A DNA stretch of 64,000 nucleotides from Ktedonospora formicarum (GCF_016587355.1 NZ_BNJF01000002.1:124001-188000), one strand, 5' to 3'. Positions 17,675 to 26,324 are shown, counted from the stretch's first letter. Notes: generated by a model from the letters alone, not told the origin. A program made the numbers and translations.

Positions 17675-18766
17675 TTGTCAAGAGGTTCTCAGAGAAACCG
17701 AGGGGAGATTCTCGTGGCACTTAAGCGGGAATTGAGGAAGATCAACGGTTTCGGCGCTTCCTTCTTCCGAGTAGCAGCGACTCAAACCAGGATGGCGGCT
17801 GACACAGATATACAGGTGATGGATATTCTGGATCTTGCCGGTGAAGTTTCTGCTGGTCAACTCGCCGATCTTATGGGGATGACTACTGGAGCAATCGCCA
17901 GGATCCTCAACCGGTTGGAGGAGGCAGGGCTCATCCATCGGGAGCGTGACCCCAACGATGGCCGCAGAGTTATTGTCCGGCTCGAAAGAGGCAAGGATGA
18001 AATGCACAAGGTTCACTCGATCCTGGGTTCTCTTGAGAAGACGTGGGATGAGGTGGTATCGCGTTATGATGAGGAGCAACTCGTCTTCCTCCTGGAGTTT
18101 CTCCAGCACAGCAACGCGTTGTCGAGAAAGGAACTTGGCCTGTTGCAAGAGGTGTCACCAGACGAGGGGAAAATCTTCTCTGCTCCGCTTGAAGATCTCT
18201 CTCGTGGCCGGCTTGTTGTCTCCTCCTGCGCCCGGCTGACCTTGTGTACGAGCGAAGGGATGGCAGAACTCTACCAGGCCCGCTTCGAGGGATCGGTACC
18301 GAACGTTGCAACCAAAGACGGGGTGGTCACTATCCGCTATCCACGACGGCTAACAGGTACCAGTGGAGAGCAACGTCAGGCCGTGGTCACGCTGAGTCGC
18401 GCCATCCCGTGGCAGATTGTGATCCAGAGCGGGGGATCAGATATCACTGCCGAACTGGGTGGTCTTGATCTCTCCTCTTTCGAGATCAAGGGAGAAGGAA
18501 GCAGGATCCACCTGGAGCTTCCCTCGCCCTCTGGCGTGGTTCCCATACGGATCAGTGGGGGAGGATCAGGGATCAATGTTCAACGGCCTGCTGGCATCGC
18601 AGCACGAGCGCTTCTCAAAGGCTGGGGCTCCGCATTTGTCTTCGATGATCAAACCCATATGGGTAACAATGTATGGTTGCAAAGCTCTGGTTTTGAGCCG
18701 ACTGCCCCCTATTACAACATCGAAGTTACAAGCTCCGGAAGCATGGTCACCATCACCTCTGATTAA
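17675..18766 (+). CDS. MarR-type regulator fused to a C-terminal beta-rich domain
   Basis: 363 residues. Residues about 15-165 are a MarR winged-helix domain (ILDLAGEVSAGQLADLMGMTTGAIARILNRLEEAGLIHRERDPNDGRR, with the DxRR wing). Residues about 180-363 are rich in Ser, Gly and Val strands (GVVTIRYPR, SGGSDITAELGGLDLSSFEIKGEG, ISGGGSGINV, SSGSMVTITSD), resembling the repetitive beta-solenoid of DUF4097-type domains. MarR proteins usually stop at about 150 residues, so this is an unusual fusion. The start is TTG with GGAGGA 8 nt upstream. The leader carries two perfect dyads that are likely its own operators. There are no membrane helices, so the beta domain should be cytoplasmic. The gene appears monocistronic. 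Confidence 0.85.
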   Translation: MSRGSQRNRGEILVALKRELRKINGFGASFFRVAATQTRMAADTDIQVMDILDLAGEVSAGQLADLMGMTTGAIARILNRLEEAGLIHRERDPNDGRRVIVRLERGKDEMHKVHSILGSLEKTWDEVVSRYDEEQLVFLLEFLQHSNALSRKELGLLQEVSPDEGKIFSAPLEDLSRGRLVVSSCARLTLCTSEGMAELYQARFEGSVPNVATKDGVVTIRYPRRLTGTSGEQRQAVVTLSRAIPWQIVIQSGGSDITAELGGLDLSSFEIKGEGSRIHLELPSPSGVVPIRISGGGSGINVQRPAGIAARALLKGWGSAFVFDDQTHMGNNVWLQSSGFEPTAPYYNIEVTSSGSMVTITSD

Positions 18767-18868
18767 GGCTTTGAGGGGTCAGCACATCTATATCGTCGCG
18801 TCTCCTTTTCAGGTTCAAGGAAAGAGCAGCACAGTCGAGGATTGGCCACGCGAAACGGCTCTTGTTAC

Positions 18869-19696
18869 TCATCGATGGTAGATGCGATCCACTGCCAAGA
18901 GCAACTCTGCTTCATCAATCTCAATGAGCAACGAACGACCCAGACACCGTTCGGCCTCTTGCCAGACGTAGCGTGTCCAATGCCAGAGTGCATGTGCCGC
19001 TCGTCGCACTTCCTGCTGTGAGGGAGACGTCGGCCAGGACTGCGTTAACAAGACTTGCTCCTCTGGCAAGAGGAGGTGTTCCACATACCGATATCCATAG
19101 GAACGAGAGCCACGCAAGGCGGCCAGCAACACATATAATTCCATAGCGCGGGAACTCACCTCTCCGAGTGCTGACCAGATTGCCCCACGGGCATTATGTA
19201 AACTGAGATATATTTGGCTGTCAGTCGCTTCCTCGATCGAGGTTCTGGCTTGCTTCCAGGAGACGGCCACGGCCTCTTCCTTGACCGCTGCGAGTGCATG
19301 CGCTAAGAACTGATCGGTATCCTTGAGAATGCGTGCCTGCGCATATTCTGAAGGCAGGTTCTCTTCCGAGCGTTGATGCAACCACAGATCGACTCGTTGC
19401 CACTCCTCTCCCACGAAAGCCGTACATCCAGCTCCTCGCGGGTAGGAGAAGTGAACTGTTCCCAAGGAACTCAGGATCTCGTGTAACGTACTCTCCGTTT
19501 GGGTAAACGCGACATCAGTAACCCACAGGTCAATATCCAGATCAGAAAAGCGATCGGCGCTGCCTCGGCCAAGGGAGCCGGTATAGAGCATCCCCAGTAC
19601 GCGTGCATTGCTCTTTATCGCCGCCTCAAATGGCCCTAATGACATGGGCAGGGCGTGATCGGAACTATACTCAAACACCTCGAGTGGTTCACTCAT
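18869..19696 (-). CDS. Nucleotidyltransferase-fold protein (aminoglycoside-modifying-like)
   Basis: About 275 residues from the Met of MSEPLEVFEY, which has GGGAG 8 nt upstream. The nucleotidyltransferase motif is complete: GSLGRGSADRFSDLDIDLW, the GS...DxD pattern that binds metal and NTP. The C-terminal half is helical with Trp/Tyr, as in streptomycin 3''-adenylyltransferase-like and related small-molecule nucleotidyltransferases. It may adenylylate an antibiotic or sugar, but the target cannot be read. The frame continues upstream to 19939, but that part is decayed transposase sequence, not this protein. Confidence 0.8.
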   Translation of the reverse strand: MSEPLEVFEYSSDHALPMSLGPFEAAIKSNARVLGMLYTGSLGRGSADRFSDLDIDLWVTDVAFTQTESTLHEILSSLGTVHFSYPRGAGCTAFVGEEWQRVDLWLHQRSEENLPSEYAQARILKDTDQFLAHALAAVKEEAVAVSWKQARTSIEEATDSQIYLSLHNARGAIWSALGEVSSRAMELYVLLAALRGSRSYGYRYVEHLLLPEEQVLLTQSWPTSPSQQEVRRAAHALWHWTRYVWQEAERCLGRSLLIEIDEAELLLAVDRIYHR

Positions 19697-19789
19697 GACA
19701 TGCTCCCTTGCTGCTGGCCTTTTTGTGCCCAAATGCAAACCAGTTCGCCAGGAATATTCCCTCGTTCTGTTTGCTAGCGCAAGCGTTTT

Positions 19790-20190
19790 TGCAAAGGGGA
19801 TAAGAAGAGTTATGATGAGCAACTGGCCCCAATCCCTAAGAGTGGCAACGAGGCCAGCAGGGCGGCATTTTTCCCCGGTTGCGTGGCCCCCTGCCATGGG
19901 CTCGCTCTCCTTTGAGAAACCTGGCACACAGGAAGTCAACGCAATATTCTACTACATTCATCGACCACGACTAGGCAATGGGCATCCACCTTCCTCATCT
20001 GCTCAGGCCAACGGTCTCACTCTTCTTCCCTATGTTCCCTGGCACCCAACGTCTTTTTCGGGCCCAGCTCGCGCGCTTGATGGCACGGCTCATCGTCGCC
20101 GTGCTCACCCAAACGCTGTGACTCTGCTCCTTTCTTGAGTGTATCAGCTAGCTCAACTCTTCCGCAAGCTGCTGTAGATTACTGAAGAAA
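19790..20190 (-). pseudogene. Degenerate IS630-type transposase
   Basis: Read on the - strand with frame switches it gives LQQLAEELS, then VSTATMSRAIKRASWARKRR, KTLGARE, QMRKVDAHCLVVVDEC and a GERAHG...NRGKNAALLASLPLLG-like run. This is the order seen in IS630 transposases: helix-turn-helix with SxxTMxRAxKR, the KK(T/S)LxAxE linker and the first catalytic Asp in (F/V)VDE. Stops and frameshifts interrupt it and the later catalytic residues are absent. It ends near the nucleotidyltransferase start and supplies the false N-terminal extension of that frame. Confidence 0.7.
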
Positions 20191-20578
20191 GGTAGCTTTT
20201 TGTCGTTTCACCGCTCTGTTTGAGATGGGTCTATATAGTGATAAAAAGCAGGAGACTCATGCTATCAAGTACAAAATCAGGCGCGAAGTTCAGGAGAAGA
20301 ACAGCAGTTATATAAGGGAAGAGCGGTAAACGAAAAATTATGAAAGAGCTGTCTTCACGGTTCAGAAGGCAATGCTGCTCATGGTGGCTGATGCATCGAT
20401 AATTATAAACGTTGAGCCTGGTGGTGAAGGACCAATGTAAAGAAATGATGAAGAAAATTTTCTCTGTTGAAGAGCACAGAAATGGCTGAGAGTAGGTTGA
20501 TTGCACTGGTATTTGACGGTGAGCAGGAAGTGAAATATCTGTGGTTGCAGATTCAAGAATTACAGAAGGGAGGTTCCT
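20191..20578. other. AT-rich gap upstream of ADH gene
   Basis: Nothing recognisable as a gene. Short - strand frames in 20231-20556 have no ribosome site and no family features. The ADH ribosome site GGGAGG lies at its right end. Confidence 0.4.
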
Positions 20579-21712
20579 ATGCGCGCTTTAGTGTATGAAG
20601 GACCATTCAAGGTCGCAGTCAAACAGGTAGAAGACCCAAAGATCCAGCATCCCAATGATGTCATTGTACGCATCACTTCTACCTGTATTTGTGGTTCAGA
20701 TCTGCATATGTATGAGGGACGAACCGCTGCACGGCCAGGGATTGTCTTCGGCCATGAAAACATGGGTATTGTAGAAGAAGTTGGGTCAGGCGTCGTTACA
20801 TTGCACAAAGGTGATCGAGTGGTTCTGCCTTTTAATGTCGCCTGTGGTTTTTGTAAAAACTGTGAAAGGGGCTATACTGCTTTTTGTCTGACCGTCAATC
20901 CTGGCTTTGCAGGTGGTGCATATGGATATGTGGCAATGGGTCCCTATTCTGGTGGTCAAGCCGAGTACCTGCGTGTACCTTTCGCGGACTTTAATGCGCT
21001 TCAACTACCCGCTGGGACGGAGCACGAAGAAGATTTTGCTATGCTTCCCGATATCTTTCCAACGGGTTACCATGGGGCAGAACTTGCCAAGGTAGCGCCG
21101 GGAGAATCTGTTGTGGTCTTTGGAGCGGGGCCAGTAGGCCTCATGGCCGCGTATAGCTCGCTCATTCGTGGCGCTGCCGAAGTCTATATTGTTGATCGCG
21201 TACCTGAGCGCCTGCAAAAAGCCAAAGGAATCGGAGCCATTCCCATTGATTTCAGCCAGAACGACCCAGTGCAGCAGATTCGTGATATGCGTCATGGAGA
21301 TGGTGTTGACAAGGGAATCGACGCGGTTGGATATCAAGGAGTTGCGCCAGGTCAGAACAAAGAGGCTCCTAACATCGTGCTGGATTCGTTAATCCAGATT
21401 GTTAATGCAACCGGGATGCTGGGGATTCCTGGCCTGTATGTACCGTCTGATCCGGGGGGAGTAGATCCCCACGCGAAAGAGGGTCGCTTACTTCTTCCCT
21501 TTGGCAAACTCTGGGAGAAAGGGCTCCAGGTGGGTACAGGTCAGTGCAATGTGAAGCACTATATCCGCCACCTGCGTGACCTGATTATTGCCGGTCGCGC
21601 GAAGCCCAGCTTTGTCGTTTCCAATGTGGTCCCGCTCAATGACGCACCTCTAGCGTACGACAAATTCGACAAGCGTATCGAAGGATACACGAAAGTCATC
21701 CTCAAGCCCTAG
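20579..21712 (+). CDS. Zinc-dependent dehydrogenase, glutathione-independent formaldehyde dehydrogenase-like
   Basis: 377 residues. Medium-chain ADH with the catalytic zinc site (CICGSDLHMYEGR, GHENMGIVEEVG), a structural zinc Cys set (CGFCKNCERGYTAFC) and a Rossmann motif VFGAGPVGLMAA followed by YIVDRVPERL. The insertions PGFAGGAYGYVAMGPYSGGQAEYLRVPFAD and DIFPTGYHGAELAKV are characteristic of the Pseudomonas-type formaldehyde dehydrogenase, which holds NAD tightly and oxidises aldehydes without glutathione. AGGGAGG precedes ATG 20579. Aldehyde detoxification is the likely role. The GlcG-like gene follows on the same strand after 286 nt. Confidence 0.9.
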   Translation: MRALVYEGPFKVAVKQVEDPKIQHPNDVIVRITSTCICGSDLHMYEGRTAARPGIVFGHENMGIVEEVGSGVVTLHKGDRVVLPFNVACGFCKNCERGYTAFCLTVNPGFAGGAYGYVAMGPYSGGQAEYLRVPFADFNALQLPAGTEHEEDFAMLPDIFPTGYHGAELAKVAPGESVVVFGAGPVGLMAAYSSLIRGAAEVYIVDRVPERLQKAKGIGAIPIDFSQNDPVQQIRDMRHGDGVDKGIDAVGYQGVAPGQNKEAPNIVLDSLIQIVNATGMLGIPGLYVPSDPGGVDPHAKEGRLLLPFGKLWEKGLQVGTGQCNVKHYIRHLRDLIIAGRAKPSFVVSNVVPLNDAPLAYDKFDKRIEGYTKVILKP

Positions 21713-21771
21713 GATCACCCAGCAATTGCGCCAAATAGTAAAAAGAGAGGCAAAAAGCACTTCGTATTGCA

Positions 21772-21904
21772 CTGCCAAACTTCATTTGAAACAGAATCAT
21801 CAGCCAATATGGCATTTACTCTTCGCCGAATCCGTCAATCGAAGTTTGGCAGAACAATAGGCGTCAAGTGATCTTCCAGCAAACCCTATCAAGAAGTTGA
21901 TAGG
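21772..21904 (+). promoter_or_regulatory. Possible structured leader before the GlcG-like gene
   Basis: Two nested signals. A 12-bp perfect inverted repeat, 21772-21783 with 21841-21852, encloses 57 nt that contain a small GCCAATATGGC dyad. Just after it is an 8-bp hairpin (21885-21892 with 21897-21904, loop GAAG) whose 3' arm runs into AGGAGG at 21902-21907, so that ribosome site would be partly hidden. No known riboswitch class was recognised. Confidence 0.4.
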
Positions 21905-21998
21905 AGGTGCTAAGGTGCGTCGTCCGTGCGGGGATAGAAGCATGTATAGCATAGTAATTGAAGCAATTTGGCAGAATAAATGGAAGAAGGTGATTTTG

Positions 21999-22394
21999 AT
22001 GGTCACGCTTAATGATGCGAGAAGAGTTATTGATGCTGCCGAAAAAAAGGCTCAGGAAATTGGTCAGCCTATGAATATAGCGGTGGCCGATGCGGGAGGG
22101 AATCTGGTTGCTCATATCCGTATGGATGAAGCCTGGATTGGTAGTATTGATATCTCTATTAAGAAAGCTTTTACGGCACGAGCTTTCGACATTACCACGG
22201 AAGATCTGGCAACACAGTCCCAGCCCGGCGGACAATTTTTCGGCATTCACGCATCCAATGATGGTCGGATCATGATCTTTGCGGGTGGGGTTCCGCTCAA
22301 ACTGGATGGAAAAGTCATTGGCGCTGTAGGTGTTAGCGGCGGTTCGGGCGTGCAAGACCACGCGGTGGCAATGGCAGGAGCGGAAGCATTCTAG
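21999..22394 (+). CDS. GlcG/HbpS family heme-binding-type protein
   Basis: 131 residues from ATG 21999, with GAAGGTG about 6 nt upstream. Family pattern: LNDARRVIDAAEKKAQEIGQPMNIAVADAGGNLVAHIRMDEAW, ISIKKAFTA, FFGIHASNDGRIMIFAGGVPL, IGAVGVSGGSGVQDHAVA. Members (GlcG, HbpS, corrinoid adenosyltransferase-like PduO C-domain) bind heme or small ligands and often accompany oxidoreductases. An in-frame GTG at 21915 has a better ribosome site (AGGAGG at 21902-21907) inside a hairpin and would add 28 residues. Confidence 0.88.
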   Translation: MVTLNDARRVIDAAEKKAQEIGQPMNIAVADAGGNLVAHIRMDEAWIGSIDISIKKAFTARAFDITTEDLATQSQPGGQFFGIHASNDGRIMIFAGGVPLKLDGKVIGAVGVSGGSGVQDHAVAMAGAEAF

Positions 22395-22666
22395 CTTCAT
22401 CAGAACTGAGAGCAAAGATCCTCATCGACATCGGCCTCTGGTAACTCCTGTCTTTAGACATGGAGAGGAAAGAGACCCTCCTTTTTTGGTGTGAATACGG
22501 TGGCGGTGCAGAGGCGCTTCGCCTGTGCTCCTGGATGTTTTTGAGCATACCTATATACGTGAACACGTGCGCAAACGCCGCCACTTCACCCATCCAGGAG
22601 GGCATGGCAGGCTTCGAGTCTGGTGTGATCTGGACTCGTGGCCGAGGGAGAGCTCATGTAGTATCG

Positions 22667-23989
22667 TCACCGTTTGAAGCGAAGGACTCCGGAAACGAAG
22701 CGAGCGAACACCCCTGGATGTGGTCTTAGCCATGTGGCGATGTCGGCAACCACGGCTGGATCAACGTGTTGAGCCGACTCGTATTCTACCGGCGTGGACG
22801 GGCCTATGCCGGGGAAGAACAGATGGTTATCCACCTCATAGATCCGAATCGTCACATCAGGCCGGTGAGAGAGGCCCTCCTTCCACCGTGAGAGATCATC
22901 CTCGACTGTCACTTGATAGTCACGGCCGCCTTGGAGAATAAACATCGGTTTGTCCAATGCCGAAGCCGTCGAGACCGGATCATAGCTTCGCAGGTCTAAC
23001 CAATACGAACCTGAGAAGCCGAATGGTAACTCCCTGGCTGGTGTCGATGGGGACAGATCAGGACTGTCGACCAGCGCGGCTTGCCGAATCATCGTCTCCA
23101 CGGCTGTCTCCGCAACTGGGCCGGGAGAGAGTTGGGCGAGATAGTGGGTAACACGGATGGCGGAGCGCTGCATGGGTTGCGTATCACCAGCCATGATTAC
23201 CAATCCGGCGATGGACGGCTCAGCAGCCACGACACGCGGGGCGACTTTGCCACCCATGCTGTGACCAAGGATGAAGATCCGCGTAGGGTCCACAGTCGGC
23301 TGCTGTTGAAGGAGGCGGGCGGCGGCGACGGCGGATGGTACATACTCATCCGCCATCGTAAAATCGCGTAGCGTTGCCACCTGTTGGCTGTGCGTATAGG
23401 TCACCTTGTCAAAGCGCAGGACTGCCACACCACGGCTGGCTAAACCCCACGCGAGATCCTTGAGCGGTTTATTCAGCCCGCTAGTCTCGTCACGATCAAA
23501 TGGCCCACCTCCGCTGAGCAATACCACGCCAGGCTTTGGGCCGTGCCCGTGGGGCAGACTCAACGTCCCTGGAACAGCCAGTGGGCCAGAACCAACCATC
23601 ACGTCGTGCTCTTCAAACTTCTTTGGATTTGCATAGGATGGCGGCGTCCACACCGTGACTGATTCAGGGGCAGCAAGCCGAAAACCGTGAAGTTTGCCCT
23701 TGCTGTCAATCGACATGATCACCATGAGTTCCCCATGTTCACAGATGACTGGGACGCTCACACGGACCAGCCCCTCTTTCGCGTGCTCGACCACTGGCTC
23801 TCCGATCGTGGAAATCGGGCCACGTTTGCTGATCTCAACTCCCCAGGCATCACGCACCGTCTCAGAAGAAACAACCGCCCGGAGCGGAGGCGCAAACAAC
23901 GGCTCCATCTCTACAAAGCACCCGGCTCTAGCCTTCTCAACGACGGTTCTGGCGATCGGTCTTGCATCGATGGTAGTCAAATCAGCCAT
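22667..23989 (-). CDS. Alpha/beta hydrolase with N-terminal DUF3887-like domain
   Basis: 440 residues. The first about 115 form an NTF2-like DUF3887-type domain (FVEMEPLFAPPLRAVVS, VSVPVICEHGELMVIMSID). The rest is an alpha/beta hydrolase: oxyanion strand GVVLLSGGGPFDRD, nucleophile elbow ILGHSMGGKVAP, acid in ILQGGRDYQV and the final His in VDNHLFFPG. It has no signal peptide. It probably hydrolyses an ester or peptide-like bond; the substrate is unknown. It is divergent from an HTH regulator gene, with overlapping promoters and a 28-bp palindrome between them. Confidence 0.87.
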   Translation of the reverse strand: MADLTTIDARPIARTVVEKARAGCFVEMEPLFAPPLRAVVSSETVRDAWGVEISKRGPISTIGEPVVEHAKEGLVRVSVPVICEHGELMVIMSIDSKGKLHGFRLAAPESVTVWTPPSYANPKKFEEHDVMVGSGPLAVPGTLSLPHGHGPKPGVVLLSGGGPFDRDETSGLNKPLKDLAWGLASRGVAVLRFDKVTYTHSQQVATLRDFTMADEYVPSAVAAARLLQQQPTVDPTRIFILGHSMGGKVAPRVVAAEPSIAGLVIMAGDTQPMQRSAIRVTHYLAQLSPGPVAETAVETMIRQAALVDSPDLSPSTPARELPFGFSGSYWLDLRSYDPVSTASALDKPMFILQGGRDYQVTVEDDLSRWKEGLSHRPDVTIRIYEVDNHLFFPGIGPSTPVEYESAQHVDPAVVADIATWLRPHPGVFARFVSGVLRFKR

Positions 23990-24051
23990 CTCATCTCTCC
24001 TTGTTGCGAACGAGAGCTCATCATGAGGTCATTCTTCTTTGGTAGCGCTTT

Positions 24052-24122
24052 GTATCATTCTCAATATTGAGAATGATACCACATAGTCTCAATATTGACA
24101 ATAGTCTCATATGTGAGATAAT
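24052..24122. promoter_or_regulatory. Overlapping divergent promoters with a perfect 28-bp palindrome
   Basis: 24052-24079 is a perfect palindrome. Toward the hydrolase (-): TTGTCA at 24096-24101 and TATCAT at 24073-24078, spacing 17, so the palindrome covers the -10 and start site. Toward the HTH gene (+): TTGACA at 24095-24100 and GATAAT at 24117-24122, spacing 16. Related half-sites (CTCAATATTG at 24089, CTCATATGTGAG near 24106) overlap the second promoter. Both genes could be repressed by one protein. Confidence 0.75.
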
Positions 24123-24128
24123 GGAAAT

Positions 24129-24680
24129 ATGGATACTATCGAACTCCTCTTACATCCCGTACGGCTGCGCATTGTGCATACCCTGTCTGGGGATCGAACC
24201 CTCACCACGGCCCATTTGCGTGCTCGGATGCCCAATGTCTCGAAGGCCACCATGTACCGGCAGGTCAGCCTGCTTGTTGAGGGAGGCATCCTTGAGGTCG
24301 ACCATGAACAGCAGGTGGGCGGCACTATCGAACGCTGGTATCGGCTGCATCAGTCGAGCGCAGTGATAACGTCCGAGGCAGCTGCAGCTGCGTCGCTGGA
24401 CGATTATCGTCGTGCCTTTGCTGCCGCGATGGCCGCCTTGCTTGGTGAGTTCAACGCCTACCTCGACCGAGGCCACGCTGACCCTCCTGCTGATGCAGTT
24501 GGGTTCCGACAGCATGCGCTGTGGCTCAGCCCGCCTGAGCGCGACGAACTGATTGGAGAACTACGTAAGGCCATTGTGCCACAGCTGAACAACAAGCCTG
24601 CACCAGATCGCAGACAGCACCTGCTCAGTCCAATCTTGTTCCCAATTGAGGATGAGCCCCCACAGACCCCCAGCCAGTAA
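24129..24680 (+). CDS. ArsR-like HTH transcriptional regulator
   Basis: 183 residues. The N-terminal winged HTH reads LLLHPVRLRIVHTLSGDRTLTTAHLRARMPNVSKATMYRQVSLLVEGGILEV, as in HTH_20/ArsR-type regulators; the C-terminal half is helical (LDDYRRAFAAAMAALLGEFNAYLDRG) and probably binds ligand or dimerises. It likely represses the divergent hydrolase and itself through the 24052 palindrome. There is no ribosome site, and the predicted start of transcription falls on or very near the ATG, so the mRNA may be leaderless. Confidence 0.87.
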   Translation: MDTIELLLHPVRLRIVHTLSGDRTLTTAHLRARMPNVSKATMYRQVSLLVEGGILEVDHEQQVGGTIERWYRLHQSSAVITSEAAAAASLDDYRRAFAAAMAALLGEFNAYLDRGHADPPADAVGFRQHALWLSPPERDELIGELRKAIVPQLNNKPAPDRRQHLLSPILFPIEDEPPQTPSQ

Positions 24681-25113
24681 ATCTCCCCCTGCCCGCGGAC
24701 ACCAGGATTGCTTGGGTTGTCTTTTATTGCTCAGGCTAGAGAGACGCGTTGCGCATCACGTGGGCCAACAGTTCACACTAGCCCTAGCCAAGCCATCATC
24801 GTGTGAAAGGGCAAGATCCTTTGCAAGGGGAGCTTTCCAGAGTGACCAACGCATTTCAGGAGGCAAAACAAAGCAGAATCTGGCAGTTCTCATGCGTTAC
24901 TTGGGCGTTTCAATAGGCAGTTGGCAGTACGAATGGCAGACAAATGAGGAAGCAGCTATAGGTGCCTGCAGAATGCATCAGACTGCAGCAGAAAGAGGTA
25001 GGTTATGCATCTCCCATTGCCGAATAAGCCACGAAAGGCTGACTTGGCAATGGAAAAATCGACTCCGATCGCTACACTCATAAAGGAGGTCATTTGCCCT
25101 TTTAGAACTTTTT
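24681..25113. other. Noncoding or decayed gap
   Basis: No gene I can support. A + strand frame runs through most of it (to 25083), but it starts inside the regulator gene and shows no family signature. It may be the residue of a lost gene. Confidence 0.35.
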
Positions 25114-26235
25114 TTATACTATTTTATGCAGCAAGGGAATTTTACGAAGAACGTAACCAGTGAAGAAGCATAATGGGACAGCGATGAGAACCACCAGCGC
25201 CCATTTGAGCAAGGGATACAGCACGAGAGTGCGAGCAACATACGCCAGTGGAACAATGATCAGAGGATGGATTAGGTAGACTGTGTAGGCGCTCTCAGCC
25301 AGCACCTTTCCTACCATGCCCTGGGTATTCAGATGCTTGCGAAACAACGTCAAGAGCCCGATGCACAACCCCACACAGGCAACCGACTCCCACAGTGCGT
25401 ATATCAATGCCTGCCAATGCCATCCTCCCTCGAAGAGGTCCGCATGGCCTATTGCTCCCAGCGCAATGATCATGATAGGAAACGCGAGCATCGCTCCAAT
25501 GGCTATCCTCAGCCAAACCCTTCCCAGCACATCGGGAAGACGTAGGAACAAGTTGCGACGATAGGCCATAAGGCCAATGACAAACAGGCTGATATATTGT
25601 GCAAATTCAGCCAATTGGAAGCCGAATATCGTGTAGGAATTGAGTGGGCACCAGAAACGCACCACAAAGGTCACAACCGTCAAGGCCAGTACAAACAGGA
25701 GAATACTTCGGAAGGTCAATGTATGGCTCTCGGTCATGGTCCGGCTTCCCCGCTGCCTGGTGAGCCAGCGCCCCAGAGCATACAGCACAGCAAAATAGAT
25801 GAGTGCTAAGATAAACCAGGAAGGCCCATCACCTATCATCTGCCCCTTGAGCAGGAAGGCACTGTAAAAACTCCAATAGGATTGGTGTATGCCACCGGCC
25901 ATATAGAGGACAAGAGGATCAAGCACCAGATCATAGATCAACAACGGGACGCCCAGACATAAGCATCTCTCCCACAGAAAGGTGCGCCCGCCTTTGCGGT
26001 CATAAGATCCAGGGGTAAAGTAACCAGAGATCAGAAAGAAGAAACCCATGAAAAATGCTTGATCGATGGCGATCAGGATACTCAGGACGACTGTTGCCAG
26101 CATGTCCTTGTTCGGACCTTGATAATACCACGCCCCAAGAGCACCATAGGTGATCGCAAGATGATGCACAATGACCAGGGCAGTAAGCGACACACGCAGG
26201 TTGTCAACGAAAAAGACACGCCCCCCTTGGGGCAT
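25114..26235 (-). CDS. Acyltransferase 3 family membrane protein, main frame
   Basis: 373 residues with about ten hydrophobic helices. It opens with the Acyl_transf_3 signature GRVFFVDNLRVSLTALVIVHHLAITYG and carries FFLISGYFTPGSYDRKG and SAYTVYLIHPLIIVPLAY. The family transfers acyl groups to sugars, lipids or exported molecules at the membrane. The Met at 26235 directly follows an in-frame stop and lacks a ribosome site. The natural start is most likely ATG 26308 in another frame, joined through a C6 run at 26221-26226. The gene is therefore frameshifted, or the run is miscounted in the assembly. The stop lies next to A/T-rich DNA. Confidence 0.8.
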   Translation of the reverse strand: MPQGGRVFFVDNLRVSLTALVIVHHLAITYGALGAWYYQGPNKDMLATVVLSILIAIDQAFFMGFFFLISGYFTPGSYDRKGGRTFLWERCLCLGVPLLIYDLVLDPLVLYMAGGIHQSYWSFYSAFLLKGQMIGDGPSWFILALIYFAVLYALGRWLTRQRGSRTMTESHTLTFRSILLFVLALTVVTFVVRFWCPLNSYTIFGFQLAEFAQYISLFVIGLMAYRRNLFLRLPDVLGRVWLRIAIGAMLAFPIMIIALGAIGHADLFEGGWHWQALIYALWESVACVGLCIGLLTLFRKHLNTQGMVGKVLAESAYTVYLIHPLIIVPLAYVARTLVLYPLLKWALVVLIAVPLCFFTGYVLRKIPLLHKIV

Positions 26236-26308
26236 TCAAAGACGCATTGAGGGCCTGAGTTACCGCATGCTCACCGTGAGAAGTAGCTCGTTCAACTTGT
26301 GATGACAT
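26220..26308 (-). other. Out-of-frame 5' end of the acyltransferase gene
   Basis: ATG 26308 with AAAAAGGA 7 nt upstream starts a frame reading MSSQVERATSHGEHAVTQAL and on to NAPRG, then stops after the C6 run (G6 on the coding strand). One base fewer in the run would join it to GRVFFVDNLRVS of the main frame. Confidence 0.7.
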
Positions 26309-26324
26309 GTTTGATCCTTTTTAC

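Noticed and set aside
18869..19939. 356-codon reading of the nucleotidyltransferase frame
   Set aside because: The first 81 residues come from transposase debris; the Met at 19696 with GGGAG upstream is the better start.
19695..20138. 147-codon + strand frame
   Set aside because: It is antisense to the IS630 remnant and shows no protein family; the - strand reading explains the sequence better.
24646..25083. 145-codon + strand frame after the HTH regulator
   Set aside because: It starts inside the regulator gene, has no ribosome site and no recognised family.
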